Shown here: positions 41,852 to 52,200 of the stretch, in pieces
Layout of the letters: each line of letters begins with the position of its first letter
Position numbering within the stretch: the first letter of the stretch is position 1
Source of the DNA: Myxococcus stipitatus
GTDB lineage: Bacteria; Myxococcota; Myxococcia; Myxococcales; Myxococcaceae
Length of the DNA stretch: 64,000 nt
NCBI RefSeq assembly: GCF_038561935.1
Contig: NZ_CP102770.1
Span: forward strand, 5,828,001-5,892,000
Direction of reading: 5' to 3'
Notes under the pieces: generated by a model
What the model was told of the DNA's origin: nothing
The model's database searches: none
The model's input: only the letters and a program-made list of their open reading frames with translations
Translations under genes and position numbers: made by a program

Positions 41852-42871
41852 TCAATACACGTTGTACTTGCGGCGCAGCGCCTCGTGCTCCTCCGCGTTG
41901 CGCGAAGGGTGCAGCGTCTTCTCGGCGTCGTGCAGGTAGTACCAGAACTCGCTCGGCTTGGGCGCCATGGCGGCCTGGAGCGACTCCACCGTGGGCGCGC
42001 CGATGGGGCCCGGCGGCAGGCCCTTGCGGTGGCGCGTGTTGTACGGGTCCTCGGGGTCTCGCAGGCGCTTGAGGAACTCGCGGCGGTCATTCCACTGCGC
42101 CAGCGCGTAGCGCGACGTCGCGTCCACGCCCAGGGGGAAGCCCTTGTCCACACGCTTCCAGAGGATGCCCGCCACCAGCGGACGCTGGTTCGGCACCGGC
42201 TCCTCGCGCTCGAGCATCGACGCCATCACCACCACCTCGTGGAGGGAACGGCCGCTCTTCGCGATGGCGTCGCGGTTGGGCTTGAAGAAGCGCTCCGCGA
42301 ACGCATCAATCTGACGCTGGATGAGGTCCTCGACGTCCAGCTTTCCCGGAATCACCCCATAGGTCTCCGGGTAGAGGTAGCCCTCCAGGGTGCCTGCGCT
42401 GGGCAGCGGAAACGGCGCGGTGTAGCGGCTGGGGTCGCTGGCCGCGGCGATGTACGCGCCGGCGGTGATGAAGCCCGCCGCGGTGAGCGCCGCGTCGGTG
42501 TCCCGCAGACGCCAGCCCTCCACCACCACGAAGGGCACATCGTCCGGAAGGGGATTGTCTTCCAATGCCGTGGCCAGCTCCGCCACCGTCATGGACGGGC
42601 TCACCGGGTGGCGGCCCGCCTTGGGGGAGAACTTGCCTCGGCGGAAGAGGTGCCAGCGCCACACGCGCGCATCCCGGATGAGCCCCTGGGTGGCGAGCAA
42701 CGCGCCCAGGCCCCTGCCCGAGGTGCCCTTGGGGACGGTGAACTCCACCGTCGGCGCGCCGGGGGCGGCCACGGCTTGATTCGCCGCCTGCTCCACCCAC
42801 CAGAAGGCGCCCGCTCCCACCACCGCGAACAGCACGAAGACCGCAGCCAGACCCACGAGAATCTTCTTCAT
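41852..42871 (-). CDS. mltG: Endolytic transglycosylase MltG
   Basis: 339 residues. One N-terminal membrane anchor (KKILVGLAAVFVLFAVVGAGAF) with the rest periplasmic. The YceG-family signatures are present: a LysM-like beta region (VEFTVPKGTSGRGLGALL), ILEGYLYPETYGV-type motif (LEGYLYPETYGV), the catalytic Glu region ASMLEREEPVPNQRPLVAGI, FPLGVDATSRYAL and the C-terminal PYNTRHRKGLPPGPIGAP. MltG cuts nascent glycan strands and so helps set glycan length. The ATG at 42869-42871 begins the anchor; a longer frame adds six residues. Gap of 240 bp to the divergent hydrolase gene. Confidence 0.93.
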   Translation of the reverse strand: MKKILVGLAAVFVLFAVVGAGAFWWVEQAANQAVAAPGAPTVEFTVPKGTSGRGLGALLATQGLIRDARVWRWHLFRRGKFSPKAGRHPVSPSMTVAELATALEDNPLPDDVPFVVVEGWRLRDTDAALTAAGFITAGAYIAAASDPSRYTAPFPLPSAGTLEGYLYPETYGVIPGKLDVEDLIQRQIDAFAERFFKPNRDAIAKSGRSLHEVVVMASMLEREEPVPNQRPLVAGILWKRVDKGFPLGVDATSRYALAQWNDRREFLKRLRDPEDPYNTRHRKGLPPGPIGAPTVESLQAAMAPKPSEFWYYLHDAEKTLHPSRNAEEHEALRRKYNVY

Positions 42872-43111
42872 CGCGGCGCACCGTAGCATCGACGCCCCGT
42901 CGTGCCTCCTTCCGAGTCACCGGATGTCCGCCCCCGGGTGCAGCCCCCCCGGCCGGCCGGCCGGCAGGGGTGGCATGCTCCACTCCCGGCCTCGGACAGC
43001 CATCCGTCCACGCCCGTGGTCTCCCGAGCCCACGTGCACTGGCAGCCCTTGCCCCTCGTTCTCATCTTCGAGGCCGTCACAGTCCTCCCCGCTGTCCCAT
43101 GAGGAAACCCC

Positions 43112-43957
43112 ATGCCCAGCCCACTCTCAGGCGACCAGCTCACCACCCGCGATGGCACCCGCATCTACTTCAAGGACTGGGGCCCTCGGGACGGTCAACC
43201 CGTCGTCTTCTCGCACGGCTGGCCTCTCACCGCCGACGCCTGGGAGGACCAGATGATGTTCCTGTCCGAACGGGGCTTCCGGACCATTGCCCATGACCGG
43301 CGTGGCAATGGCCGCTCCTCCCAGCCCTGGGACGGACATGACATGGACCACTTCGCGGATGACCTGGCGGAGCTGACCGCGGCGCTGGACCTGCGCAAGG
43401 CCGTCCACGTCGGGCACTCGACGGGAGGGGGCGAGGTGGCGCGCTACATCGGACGTCACGGCACCGGGCGCGTCGCGAAGGCGGTGCTCATCGGCGCCGT
43501 GCCCCCCATCATGCTCAAGACGGACTGGCACCCGAATGGACTGCCTCGCGAGGTCTTCGATGGCATCCGCGAAGGCGTGCGCAAGGACCGAGCCTCCTAC
43601 TTCAAGGAGCTGAGCCTCGCGTTCTTCGGCTTCAACCGCCCCGGCGTGAAGGTCTCCGAGGGGCTGCGCGAGAGCTTCGTCCTGCAAGGCCTGATGGGCT
43701 CGCTGAAGTCGGAATACGACACCGTGAAGGCCTTCTCGGAGACGGACTTCCGCGCGGACCTGGCGAAGTTCGACGTGCCCACCCTGGTCATGCACGGTGA
43801 CGATGACCAGATCGTCCCCTTCGAGGGCGCCGGAAAGCTCACGGCGACCCTGGTGAAGGGCGCGAAGCTGAAGGTCTACCCCGGCTTCGGCCACGGGATG
43901 TGTTCGGTCAACAAGGACGTCATCAACGAGGACCTGCTCGCCTTCATCCGAGGCTGA
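43112..43957 (+). CDS. Alpha/beta hydrolase, non-haem chloroperoxidase type
   Basis: 281 residues. Oxyanion region [26 protein letters not shown], nucleophile Ser in [17 protein letters not shown], acid in [10 protein letters not shown] and His in GFGHGMCS form the cofactor-free haloperoxidase/esterase triad. Such proteins hydrolyse esters and can make peracids; halogenation is usually a side activity. Cytoplasmic, no signal. The ATG follows TGAGGAAACCCC. It converges on the VOC gene with only 15 bp between stops, and no terminator is visible there. Substrate unknown. Confidence 0.92.
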   Translation: MPSPLSGDQLTTRDGTRIYFKDWGPRDGQPVVFSHGWPLTADAWEDQMMFLSERGFRTIAHDRRGNGRSSQPWDGHDMDHFADDLAELTAALDLRKAVHVGHSTGGGEVARYIGRHGTGRVAKAVLIGAVPPIMLKTDWHPNGLPREVFDGIREGVRKDRASYFKELSLAFFGFNRPGVKVSEGLRESFVLQGLMGSLKSEYDTVKAFSETDFRADLAKFDVPTLVMHGDDDQIVPFEGAGKLTATLVKGAKLKVYPGFGHGMCSVNKDVINEDLLAFIRG

Positions 43958-43972
43958 GCGAGCAGGTTCCGG

Positions 43973-44437
43973 TCACCCCCCGACGAGCTGCAGGAAGCGC
44001 CGCTGCAGCTCCTCGGGGGAGAGATTCTCCATGCGCTTGGAGAGCGCCCAGCGGTGGCCGAAAGGGTCTCGCAGGTGCGCCACGCGGTCGCCGTAGAACT
44101 CATTCGTGATGGGCCGCTCCAGCGCCGCGCCCGCGGCGATGGCGCGCTGGGCCAGGCCGTCCACGTCATCGACGGCCAGGTTGAGCAGGCTGGTGGCCCC
44201 GCCGCGGCTCTCGGGCCCCAGGATGCCCAGCTCCGGGTACTCGTCGGCGATGGCCAGCGTGACGCCACCCAGTGACAGCTCCGCGTGGCCCAGCCGCCCC
44301 GAAGGCTCCACGAGCCGGAACCGCTCCTGGGCACCGAGGACCTCCGTGTAGAACTTCAACGCCGCCATCGCGTTCTTCATCACGAGCTGGATGCCCAGCC
44401 GAGGGCCCTGCCCGGACACCGCGGAACTGTTCGTCAT
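43973..44437 (-). CDS. VOC-superfamily (glyoxalase-like) protein
   Basis: 154 residues with the paired beta-alpha-beta-beta-beta modules of VOC proteins: LGIQLVMKNAMAALKFYTEVLGAQE, AELSLGGVTLAIADEYPE, and FYGDRVAHLRDPFGHRWALSKRMEN, close to the PhnB-like subgroup. Members may detoxify or bind small molecules using a divalent metal; the ligands are not certain here. The ATG at 44435-44437 begins the domain. The upstream Slt gene ends 28 bp away on the same strand, so the two may be co-transcribed. Confidence 0.85.
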   Translation of the reverse strand: MTNSSAVSGQGPRLGIQLVMKNAMAALKFYTEVLGAQERFRLVEPSGRLGHAELSLGGVTLAIADEYPELGILGPESRGGATSLLNLAVDDVDGLAQRAIAAGAALERPITNEFYGDRVAHLRDPFGHRWALSKRMENLSPEELQRRFLQLVGG

Positions 44438-44465
44438 TGGATTCCCCTGGGAGGTGAAGCGGGTC

Positions 44466-46862
44466 TCAGCGCGACGCGGACTTGATGACGGGCAGCTTGG
44501 GCGCACGGCCGTACAGCAACTGGTAGGTGTTGTACGAACGCAACACGCGCTTGATGTAGCCCCGCGTCTCAGAGATGGGAATCTCCTCCACCCACGCGTC
44601 GAGCGGAAGGTCGGGCTTGTCCGCGCGCCAGCGATTCACGGCGCCGGGGCCCGCGTTGTAGCTGCCCACCGCGTACGGCGTGTGTCCACCGAAGCGCTTC
44701 AGCAGGCCCCCGAGATAGTGCGCGCCCATGCGGATGTTGAGGTCCGGCTGGAGCAGCTGCTCCACCGTGAAGCGCTTGAGCTTCAGCTCCCGCGCGACGC
44801 TCTTCGCCGTGGAGGGCATCAGCTGGGTGAGCCCCAGCGCGCCGGCCCATGAGAGAGCCTTCGGGTCCAGCGCGCTCTCCTCGCGCATCAGCGCCTGGAG
44901 CAGGTCCGCCTCCACTCCCGCCGTGGACGTGTGCTTCTCGATGAGCTCGCGGAACGCGTTGGGATAGGCCACCTCCCACACCACCCGCGTCTCCTTCGTG
45001 ATGCGGCCACTCAAGTCCTTGCGCAACGCCAACCGAGCCACCGCGTGCGCGGCGCGCTCATCGCCCGCCTCGTGCAGCACGAGCACCAACAAGCGGATGG
45101 CCTCCGCGGGCTGGTTCGTGCGGCTCACCGCGAGCAGCTCCGAGGACACGGCCTCCGGGAAGCCCAGGCGCAACAGCTCGATGCCCGCGCGGAAGTGAGG
45201 GTCCTCCCCCATCGGCCCCGCGAACAGCGGCCACGGGCTCGCGGCCTCCGGCACCGCGAAGATGTCCGGGGTGATTCGCTCCAGCCGCGCCGGGTCCACC
45301 GAGGCGAGCTGTGAGCGCGCCATCAGCCCGTAGTACGTCGCGGGGTGGTCCACGGCGATCTTCTCGAACAGGTCCGCCGCGCCCTGGATGTTGCCCTGGT
45401 CCTGGTACGTCCGCGCCCGCCAGTACCGCGCGCGCTCCACGTCATAGCTCTCGTCGGCTTGCGCGAAGCGCTGCTCGATGCGGTCCAGGAAGGACAGTCC
45501 CGCGTCCTCCACCTTGCTGGTGCGCGCAATCCAGTACGCCTTGAAGAGCGCCTCGCCCAGGAAGTCGCCTTGCGGATACAGCCGCGCCAGCTCGTCCAGC
45601 CGAGCCATCGCCTCCTGTGGGCGGTCCGTCTTCACGTACAGGTCCGCCGCGTAGAACAGCGCGTCGTCCGCGAAGCTGTGGTCCGGGAACTCGCGCGCCA
45701 GCCGCTCGTACGTATCGGTTCCGCGCGAGGAGTCGACAATCGAGCGCGACGAGCCCAGCACATACAGCGCCCGCGCCAGCAGGTCGCGGTCCGCGCACTT
45801 CGCCACGACTTGCGACAGCACCTCGATGGCGCGCGTGTGCTGGCGCTCCTTGCGCAGGCCCTTGCCGTAGGCGAAGTGCGCGCGGCACGCGAGCGCCTCC
45901 GGGAGGACCAGCTTCGGCAGCAGCGGCTCCAGCTGCGTGAGGCCCTGCTTGTTGCGGTGCAGCTCCACCAGCTGCTCGCCCCGAGCCACCTTCGCGTCGA
46001 CGGGCGGCGTCTGCCCCTTGAGCCTCCGCTCGGCCTGCAGCGCCAGCGGAGACAGCGGATGCGAGCCCCACAGGCGCCACAGCGCGGTGCGCTCGGCGGC
46101 GCGGTCCTTCTTCTCCGCGGCGATGTCGGCGATGGCCATCAGCGCCTCGGCGCCCACATTGCGTCCCCAGCTGGGCGCGGCGCGCGAGGTGAGCGGCTCC
46201 AGCGCGGCCATCGCCCCCGCCGCGTCCTTCTTCTTGCGCAACACCCGCGACAGCGCCAGCCGGGCATCGACGTACAGCCGGGACTCCGGAGGCACCTGCG
46301 CGAGCAGCACCGCGGACTCATCGAAGCGGCGCAGGCCCTCCAGCGCCACCCCCGCGTGCGTGAGGCACCGGTCCTTCAGCGCGGGGTAGTCGGGCGCCAG
46401 CGCGGCCAGCTCCTTCGCGGCCGTCTCTTCATCGCCCGAGCGCAGCGCGGACAGGGCCCGCAGGTAGCGCACCGGGGGAGAGTCCCCTTCCGTCTTGAGC
46501 AGCTCGCGCGCGCGGCTGAACTGGCCCTTGTCGAAGGCCGTGCGGGCCTCCTTCTTCTTCCCCTCCCCGAAGTACGGCGACAGGTCCTCCAGCGCGTAGC
46601 GGCGGCCTCGGTGGACGACGGGCGCGGGGGGCGCGGCGTTGGGGAACGCGGGGTTGAGGACCTCCACGAAGCCCTCCGGCAGGGGGGCCTTCTCCGCGTC
46701 CGGGGGCGGCGACAGCTGCGCCTCCGACGGCGCGTTCTCCGTGTGGGGCGTGGGGGCTTCGGAGGGCACCGCCTCGGAGGCGGGGACCTGGGGAGCGGGA
46801 GCCTGCGCGGACAGGAGGACCGAGGAAGCGACGACGGCGAGCTTGGAGAAGAAGAGCTTCAT
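44466..46862 (-). CDS. Large TPR-containing lytic transglycosylase
   Basis: 798 residues. Signal peptide (MKLFFSKLAVVASSVLLSAQ), a Pro/Glu/Ala spacer, a long superhelical TPR-like domain (about 120-620, for example ARTAFDKGQFSRARELLKTEGD, LYVLGSSRSIVD) and a C-terminal SLT domain with catalytic Glu in LMREESALDPKALSWAGALGLTQLMP, AVGSYNAGPGAVNRW and the final YKRVLRSY-like segment. This is the Slt70 plan: a helical ring that holds the glycan and an exolytic lysozyme-like domain. ATG at 46860-46862 chosen for its signal peptide. Second transglycosylase in the window, together with the smaller one at 16366. Confidence 0.92.
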   Translation of the reverse strand: MKLFFSKLAVVASSVLLSAQAPAPQVPASEAVPSEAPTPHTENAPSEAQLSPPPDAEKAPLPEGFVEVLNPAFPNAAPPAPVVHRGRRYALEDLSPYFGEGKKKEARTAFDKGQFSRARELLKTEGDSPPVRYLRALSALRSGDEETAAKELAALAPDYPALKDRCLTHAGVALEGLRRFDESAVLLAQVPPESRLYVDARLALSRVLRKKKDAAGAMAALEPLTSRAAPSWGRNVGAEALMAIADIAAEKKDRAAERTALWRLWGSHPLSPLALQAERRLKGQTPPVDAKVARGEQLVELHRNKQGLTQLEPLLPKLVLPEALACRAHFAYGKGLRKERQHTRAIEVLSQVVAKCADRDLLARALYVLGSSRSIVDSSRGTDTYERLAREFPDHSFADDALFYAADLYVKTDRPQEAMARLDELARLYPQGDFLGEALFKAYWIARTSKVEDAGLSFLDRIEQRFAQADESYDVERARYWRARTYQDQGNIQGAADLFEKIAVDHPATYYGLMARSQLASVDPARLERITPDIFAVPEAASPWPLFAGPMGEDPHFRAGIELLRLGFPEAVSSELLAVSRTNQPAEAIRLLVLVLHEAGDERAAHAVARLALRKDLSGRITKETRVVWEVAYPNAFRELIEKHTSTAGVEADLLQALMREESALDPKALSWAGALGLTQLMPSTAKSVARELKLKRFTVEQLLQPDLNIRMGAHYLGGLLKRFGGHTPYAVGSYNAGPGAVNRWRADKPDLPLDAWVEEIPISETRGYIKRVLRSYNTYQLLYGRAPKLPVIKSASR

Positions 46863-46969
46863 ACGGAGGGCTGGGAACCCTGGGAGGTGGGCGCGGGCTC
46901 GCCCCATGACAACCGGGGGTGCATGGAAAATTTCCGGAGACGGACACAGGTTAGACTGTCCGCGCTCCC

Positions 46970-49213
46970 ATGGACATCCGGACACAGAGTGCCCTGCTGG
47001 CATCCATCATCGGCCTCGCCCTGGGCGTGTCCATGTTGCTGCGGCCGGGCCGGCCCAAGGTCCTCACCCTGTACTCCGTCTTCGCCCTGACGGTGGCCGG
47101 GTACTACCTCTCGTTCTTCTTCCACAGCCTCTTCCCCGCCGACGCGTATCCCTGGGCGTACCGCATCTCCCTGGGCATCACCATCCTGGTCGCCTCGCTC
47201 GTGCCCGGCGCCGCCGTGGGGTTCTTCCTCGAGTTCTTGGATGTCAGCAAGGGAACACACCTGGCAGGTCGGCGGCTCGCCGTCCTGTCGGTCTTCCTGG
47301 GCCTGGCCGTGGCCGTCACCCCCCTGGCCGACAAGGTGTGGGCCCGGGTGGCCATGGGCGTCTGGGTGCTCGGCTCCCTGCTCGCCTCGGTTTCGTTGCT
47401 CCTCCACCGGGTTCGCAGCAACGAGTCCCGCATCGAGCAGCTGAGGCTGATGTACCTGGCCATCGGCGCGGGCGCGGGCATCTTCTTCTCGGCGCTCGAC
47501 TTCCTGAGCAGCGTCATTCCGATTCCGACGCTCGGGCCGGTCTTCACCACGCTGTACCTGTTCTTCCTCGCGCAGACGCTGCTGCGGCTGCGACTGATGG
47601 ACCTGCACGAGCTCTTGGGGAAGATTGCCTCGCAGACGGTGCTGGCCGTCATCCTCGCGGCCGTCTTCACGGTGCTGACGGCGTGGGTGGGCGAGGACGC
47701 GGGGCTGTTCGTCTTCAACACGGTGGTCGCCGCCTTCGTGGTCCTCATCCTGTTGGACCCGCTGCGCACCAAGGTGGACGAGATGGTGGTGCGCCTCTTC
47801 TTCCGCGAGCGCTTCGCCCTGCTCGACGCGCTGGGGACGTTGCGCGCGCGCATGGCCAACGTGATTGAAATCTCGGAGCTCGCGACGCTGGTGCTCGACA
47901 CGCTCCACGAGACGGGCCGCGTGACACACTCGTCGGTGTACCTGCTCGCGGAGGACCGGCCCGGCTACCGGCTGTTGGACTCGCGAGGCCCCCTGCCCGT
48001 TCCGTTCCTGGACACGGCGGCGGCGCGCGGGTTGTTGTTCGCGGTGGCCAGCGGACAGAAGGCGGTGCTTCTGGAGAACGTGGAGCGCCGCGGCGCGACG
48101 ATGCGGCTCCAGTCGGTGGAAGGCCGGCGCTACCGCGACGAGCTCAAGCGGCTGAACGACACGCGCTCCGCGCTCATCCAGATGAAGGCGGGCATCAGCG
48201 TTCCGCTGGTGGGCAATGACCGCGTCATCGGCTTCCTGAACCTGTGGGACGAGCGCGTGCCGGAGGCGTATGCGTCCGATGAGATCGCCCTCATCCTGGA
48301 GGTGGCGGAGAAGCTGACGACGGTGCTGGAGAACTCGAAGCTGTACGAGAAGATTCGAGAGAGAGATCGCCTCGCGGCGCTGGGTGAGATGGCGGCGGGC
48401 CTCGCGCACGAGATTCGCAATCCGCTGGGGGCCATCAAGGGCGCGGCGCAGTGTCTGGACCCTCGGCAGCTTCCGGGCGAGGACGGCGAGTTCCTGGAGG
48501 TCATCGTCGAGGAGGTCAACCGCCTCAACGGCGTGGTGACGGCGTTCCTCGACTACGCGCGGCCCATGAAGCAGAGCTTCGGCCCCACGGACCTGAACGA
48601 GGTCGTCACGCGCACGATGCGGCTCATCCAGAACGACGTGCCGGCCAACGTGTCGCTGGCGGTGGAGCTGGACCTGCTGCTGCCTCGCGTGGACGGGGAC
48701 GCGGAGCAGCTCAAGCAGGTGCTCATCAACCTGGTGCAGAACGCGGTGCAGGCGCTGGACACGCGCGAGGGTCGCATCACCGTGCGCACGGAGCGCCCCG
48801 AGCGCTTCGGCGAGTTCCGCAACGCGGGTGGCGAGGTGATGGAGGTGCGCGTCTCCGACAACGGGCCGGGCATTCCCTCCGACCAGCAGCCGCACATCTT
48901 CGTGCCCTTCTTCACGACGAAGCAGAAGGGCACGGGGCTGGGGCTCGCCATCTGCCAGCGCATCGTGAAGAACCACGGCGGCAGCATCTCCGTGCAGAGC
49001 AAGGCGGGCGAAGGAACCACCTTCATCATCCGCATGCCCACGCTGCCGCCGGAGAAGCCCGAGGAAGGGCTCGTCGCGGAGGGCGCCAGCACCGCCGCCC
49101 CCGCGGCGCGAATCTCCCAGTCGTTCCCCATGCCGGACGAGCTGCGCGAGCCCCCCTCGCCTCCCGCCGACGAGCCGAAGCCCAAGCGCGAGCGACGGCG
49201 CAAGGCGAGCTGA
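46970..49213 (+). CDS. Membrane-bound sensor histidine kinase
   Basis: 747 residues. Seven or so N-terminal membrane helices (about 5-245, a 7TM-type sensor region), a GAF domain (about 280-450: TGRVTHSSVYLLAEDRPGYRLL), then HisKA with the phosphorylated His in GLAHEIRNPLGAIKG (about residue 480) and HATPase_c with NLVQNAVQAL, DNGPGIPSD and GTGLGLAICQRIV. C-terminal Pro/Lys-rich tail. No response regulator gene is adjacent, so it is an orphan kinase, common in myxobacteria. ATG at 46970 starts the first membrane helix. Signal unknown. Confidence 0.93.
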   Translation: MDIRTQSALLASIIGLALGVSMLLRPGRPKVLTLYSVFALTVAGYYLSFFFHSLFPADAYPWAYRISLGITILVASLVPGAAVGFFLEFLDVSKGTHLAGRRLAVLSVFLGLAVAVTPLADKVWARVAMGVWVLGSLLASVSLLLHRVRSNESRIEQLRLMYLAIGAGAGIFFSALDFLSSVIPIPTLGPVFTTLYLFFLAQTLLRLRLMDLHELLGKIASQTVLAVILAAVFTVLTAWVGEDAGLFVFNTVVAAFVVLILLDPLRTKVDEMVVRLFFRERFALLDALGTLRARMANVIEISELATLVLDTLHETGRVTHSSVYLLAEDRPGYRLLDSRGPLPVPFLDTAAARGLLFAVASGQKAVLLENVERRGATMRLQSVEGRRYRDELKRLNDTRSALIQMKAGISVPLVGNDRVIGFLNLWDERVPEAYASDEIALILEVAEKLTTVLENSKLYEKIRERDRLAALGEMAAGLAHEIRNPLGAIKGAAQCLDPRQLPGEDGEFLEVIVEEVNRLNGVVTAFLDYARPMKQSFGPTDLNEVVTRTMRLIQNDVPANVSLAVELDLLLPRVDGDAEQLKQVLINLVQNAVQALDTREGRITVRTERPERFGEFRNAGGEVMEVRVSDNGPGIPSDQQPHIFVPFFTTKQKGTGLGLAICQRIVKNHGGSISVQSKAGEGTTFIIRMPTLPPEKPEEGLVAEGASTAAPAARISQSFPMPDELREPPSPPADEPKPKRERRRKAS

Positions 49214-49218
49214 CGAAG

Positions 49219-49249
49219 AGGGGCTGGGCCTCACGGGCACCCAGCCCCT
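49219..49249. terminator. Bidirectional terminator between converging genes
   Basis: AGGGGCTGGG (49219-49228) pairs perfectly with CCCAGCCCCT (49240-49249), followed by TCCGTCT in plus and by TCGTC in minus. It sits in the 46-bp gap between the kinase stop and the end of the opposing lipoprotein gene and can serve both. Confidence 0.7.
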
Positions 49250-49259
49250 TCCGTCTCGC

Positions 49260-52200
49260 TCAAGGGAGGCACACGTTCAGCATCAGCGTGGCGCTCTTCG
49301 CCTCGGTGTCCGTGAAGGCGAGGTCCGTGAGCCCGTCTCCGTTCCAATCCGCGACGAGCGCGTCCTGCACCGCCGAGCCCCAGGAGGGCAGTCGCCCGGG
49401 ACTGAAGGCGCCACCGGGCTGCTGGAGCCACAGCTTCGGGGCATAGGAGCTGTTCGAGAACACATCCGTGCGGCCGTCGCTGTTGAAGTCCTCGGCGATG
49501 AGGCCCAGGCCCGCGCCATCTTGCGAGTCGAACCGGAGGGTCAGCACGGGCTGCCGGGCGGAGTCGAAGGTGAGGAAGCCCATCTCCCCGTGGTCCACCA
49601 CGAGCCCGACGAGCCCCTGCCCGTCCAGGTCCGCACGGCCCATGTTCCGCATGTACGGCGTTCCGGTGAACGTCGTCGTTCCGGCGAAGCCTCCCGCCCC
49701 GTTGCCCCAGAGGACATGGACCAGGCCCGGCGTGACGACGGGCTGTCCACTGCGCAAGAGGGCCAGGTCCATGTGCCCATCCCGGTCCAGGTCGGCGGCC
49801 ACGAGGCCGGACGTGCCGCGCTCGGACGCAATCTCGTATCGCGGCTGGAGCGTGAACCGTCCGTTGCCCTGGTTGAGCCAGATGCCCAGCGAGTCCTTGT
49901 CGAACACCCACGAGCTCAGCGTCACCAGGTCGAACCGGCCATCCTCGTTGAGGTCCACCTTGATGAGCTCGTAGACCGTGTTGTCCTCCGGGGAGCGCAC
50001 GGCCTCGCCGAACTCCCCGCTCGGCAGTCGCTTGAAGACCACCAATTGATTGCTCGCCGAGGTGCTCTGCACGGTGGTGATGGCCGCGAGGTCCTCCTGC
50101 CCGTCTTCATCCAGGTCTCCCGCGATGAGGTCGCGCACGCCGCCTGTCACGGTGCTCCCCGTCGGAGGAACGTAGACGGGCGACACCATCGCCCGGCCGC
50201 GCGACGCGCCACCCGACAGCGACAAGTGGATGGCATTCTTCCCGACGCTTCCCGCCGCGAGGTCCGCCGCGCCATCCCGGTTGAAGTCGCCCTGGGCCAG
50301 CCCTCCCGAAACCCCTTCGAGTGGCAGGCTCTCCGGCATCAGGGGGCCACCCCAGAACACGCGGATGTCCATGAAGTCGCCCGTGAGCACGACGTCCATC
50401 CGCCCATCTCCGTCGAAGTCTCCCGCCGCGGGCGTATTGGCCTCGCCGCTGAAGCCATAGGTCAGCAGCGGCGCGAACGGAGGCGCGGTCGTGCTCCCGG
50501 GCAGGACGTGCAGGTGTCTCTCGTAGTTGGTGGACCAGAGGAGGTCACTCACCGCGTCGCCATCCAGGTCCACGGCGACGGGAATCACGGTGGGAACGCC
50601 CCCTTCGTCCGGAAGCAGGGTCTCTCCCAGCAGGGACAGCGCTCCGCTCGGCGTGTTGAAGACGCGAACCCTGTCTCGGCCGATGATGGCCACGTCGTCG
50701 CGTGCGCCGTCCTTGTCGAAGTCGCCCACCACGGCTTCGCCGCCGCACGAGGTGCATGGGACATAGGTGGGCGTCCTGAAGGTGCCAGTCCCCGTGCCGT
50801 TCGCCTGGACGATGCGGTTGTTGGCGCCATCGATGCGGGCGTAGTCCAGGAAGCCATCGCCATTGAAGTCCGCGACGATGGGGCAATAGCCCGAGGACGA
50901 CACCACCGTCGTCGGGGATGCGAACGACCCGTTGCCCAGCCCTCGGTAGAGGACGATTTGATTCCCCGTCGTGTGCGCGAGCACGTCCGGCGTCCCGTCG
51001 GAGTTGAAGTCTCCTGGCGCCATGCAGTTGAGGGTGGCGTTCAGCGCCGTGTTCGTGGTGATGGGCGCCAGGAACGTCCCATCGCCATTGCCTGGGTAGA
51101 GGACGAAGCCGCCCTTGTGCGTGCTGTCGGCGAACAGGATGGCTGCCACATCCAGCTTCCCATCCTTGTTGAAGTCCGCCACCACGGGCGGCAGGTCGAG
51201 GAACGTGGCCTGCGCGGACGCGGAGAGCTCTCGTCGCGAGAAGGAGCGACGGCCATCATTGGCGAGGACGGCGACGCGGTACGTCGCGCCCACGACGACA
51301 TCCGGCTGCCCGTCCCCCGTGAAGTCCCCCGCGCCCACGAAGTTGAGCGGCGAGCCGTAGGAATGCCCGGAGATGGGCGCGAACGACGGAGTCTCGCAGG
51401 CCAGCGGCGTGACATGTCGATGATAGACAGGCGCGGAAGGCCGCCCCCGTCCCGCCGAGTTCCGAGCCGTCACATGGAACCGCGCATGGGTCCCGGACGG
51501 CAGGCCCGTCATGGTGGCCACGAGGGTATCCCCCGAGACCGTCACCGGAACGCCGCCTGGAGACGCGGTGACTTGATACTCGGTGACAGGGTCTCCCTCC
51601 GGCGCGGTGGCCTTGTTCCAGCGCACGACGACTCCGTCCACGGTGGAGGTGACGCGGACATCAGTCGGCGCCTTCGGCTGCGGGCGCGTGAGGATGGGCG
51701 CTGACGAGACGGGCGGCCCCTCTCCCACTCCATTCACCGCGACCAGGGTGAACGTATAGGAGACATCGAGCGCGAGCCCGGAGATGGAGACCACCGTGGG
51801 CGTCGTGGGGAGCGACCGCTCCGCGCCAGCGGGCGACGACGTGAGCTTGTAGCCCGTGAGCGTGCTGCGCCCATCCGAGACAGGCGGGAGCCAGTCCAGC
51901 TCGACGCGGCCTTGAGAGAAGACACCGGTGAGGTTGACCGGAGCGGAGGGAACGTCCGGGAGCGTCACCTGGGCGCTCGTCGTCGCGGGGCCCGTCCCGG
52001 TCGAGTTCTGCGCGGCCACGCTGAACGTATAGACGCCGCCATTGGCCAGTCCGGAGATGGTCGCGCTGGTCGCGGCGCCTCCCACGGTCTGCGTCATTCC
52101 CCCTGGCTGCGTGGTGATGACGTATCCAGAGAGAGTCCCGCCTCCCGTGCTCGCGGGTGGCGCCCAATACACCGTCGCGGCGCGGAGGAGCGGTGCCGCG

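Noticed and set aside
43040..43052. TGGCAG followed by TTGC upstream of the hydrolase gene
   Set aside because: Spacing between GG and GC is two bases too short for a -24/-12 promoter.
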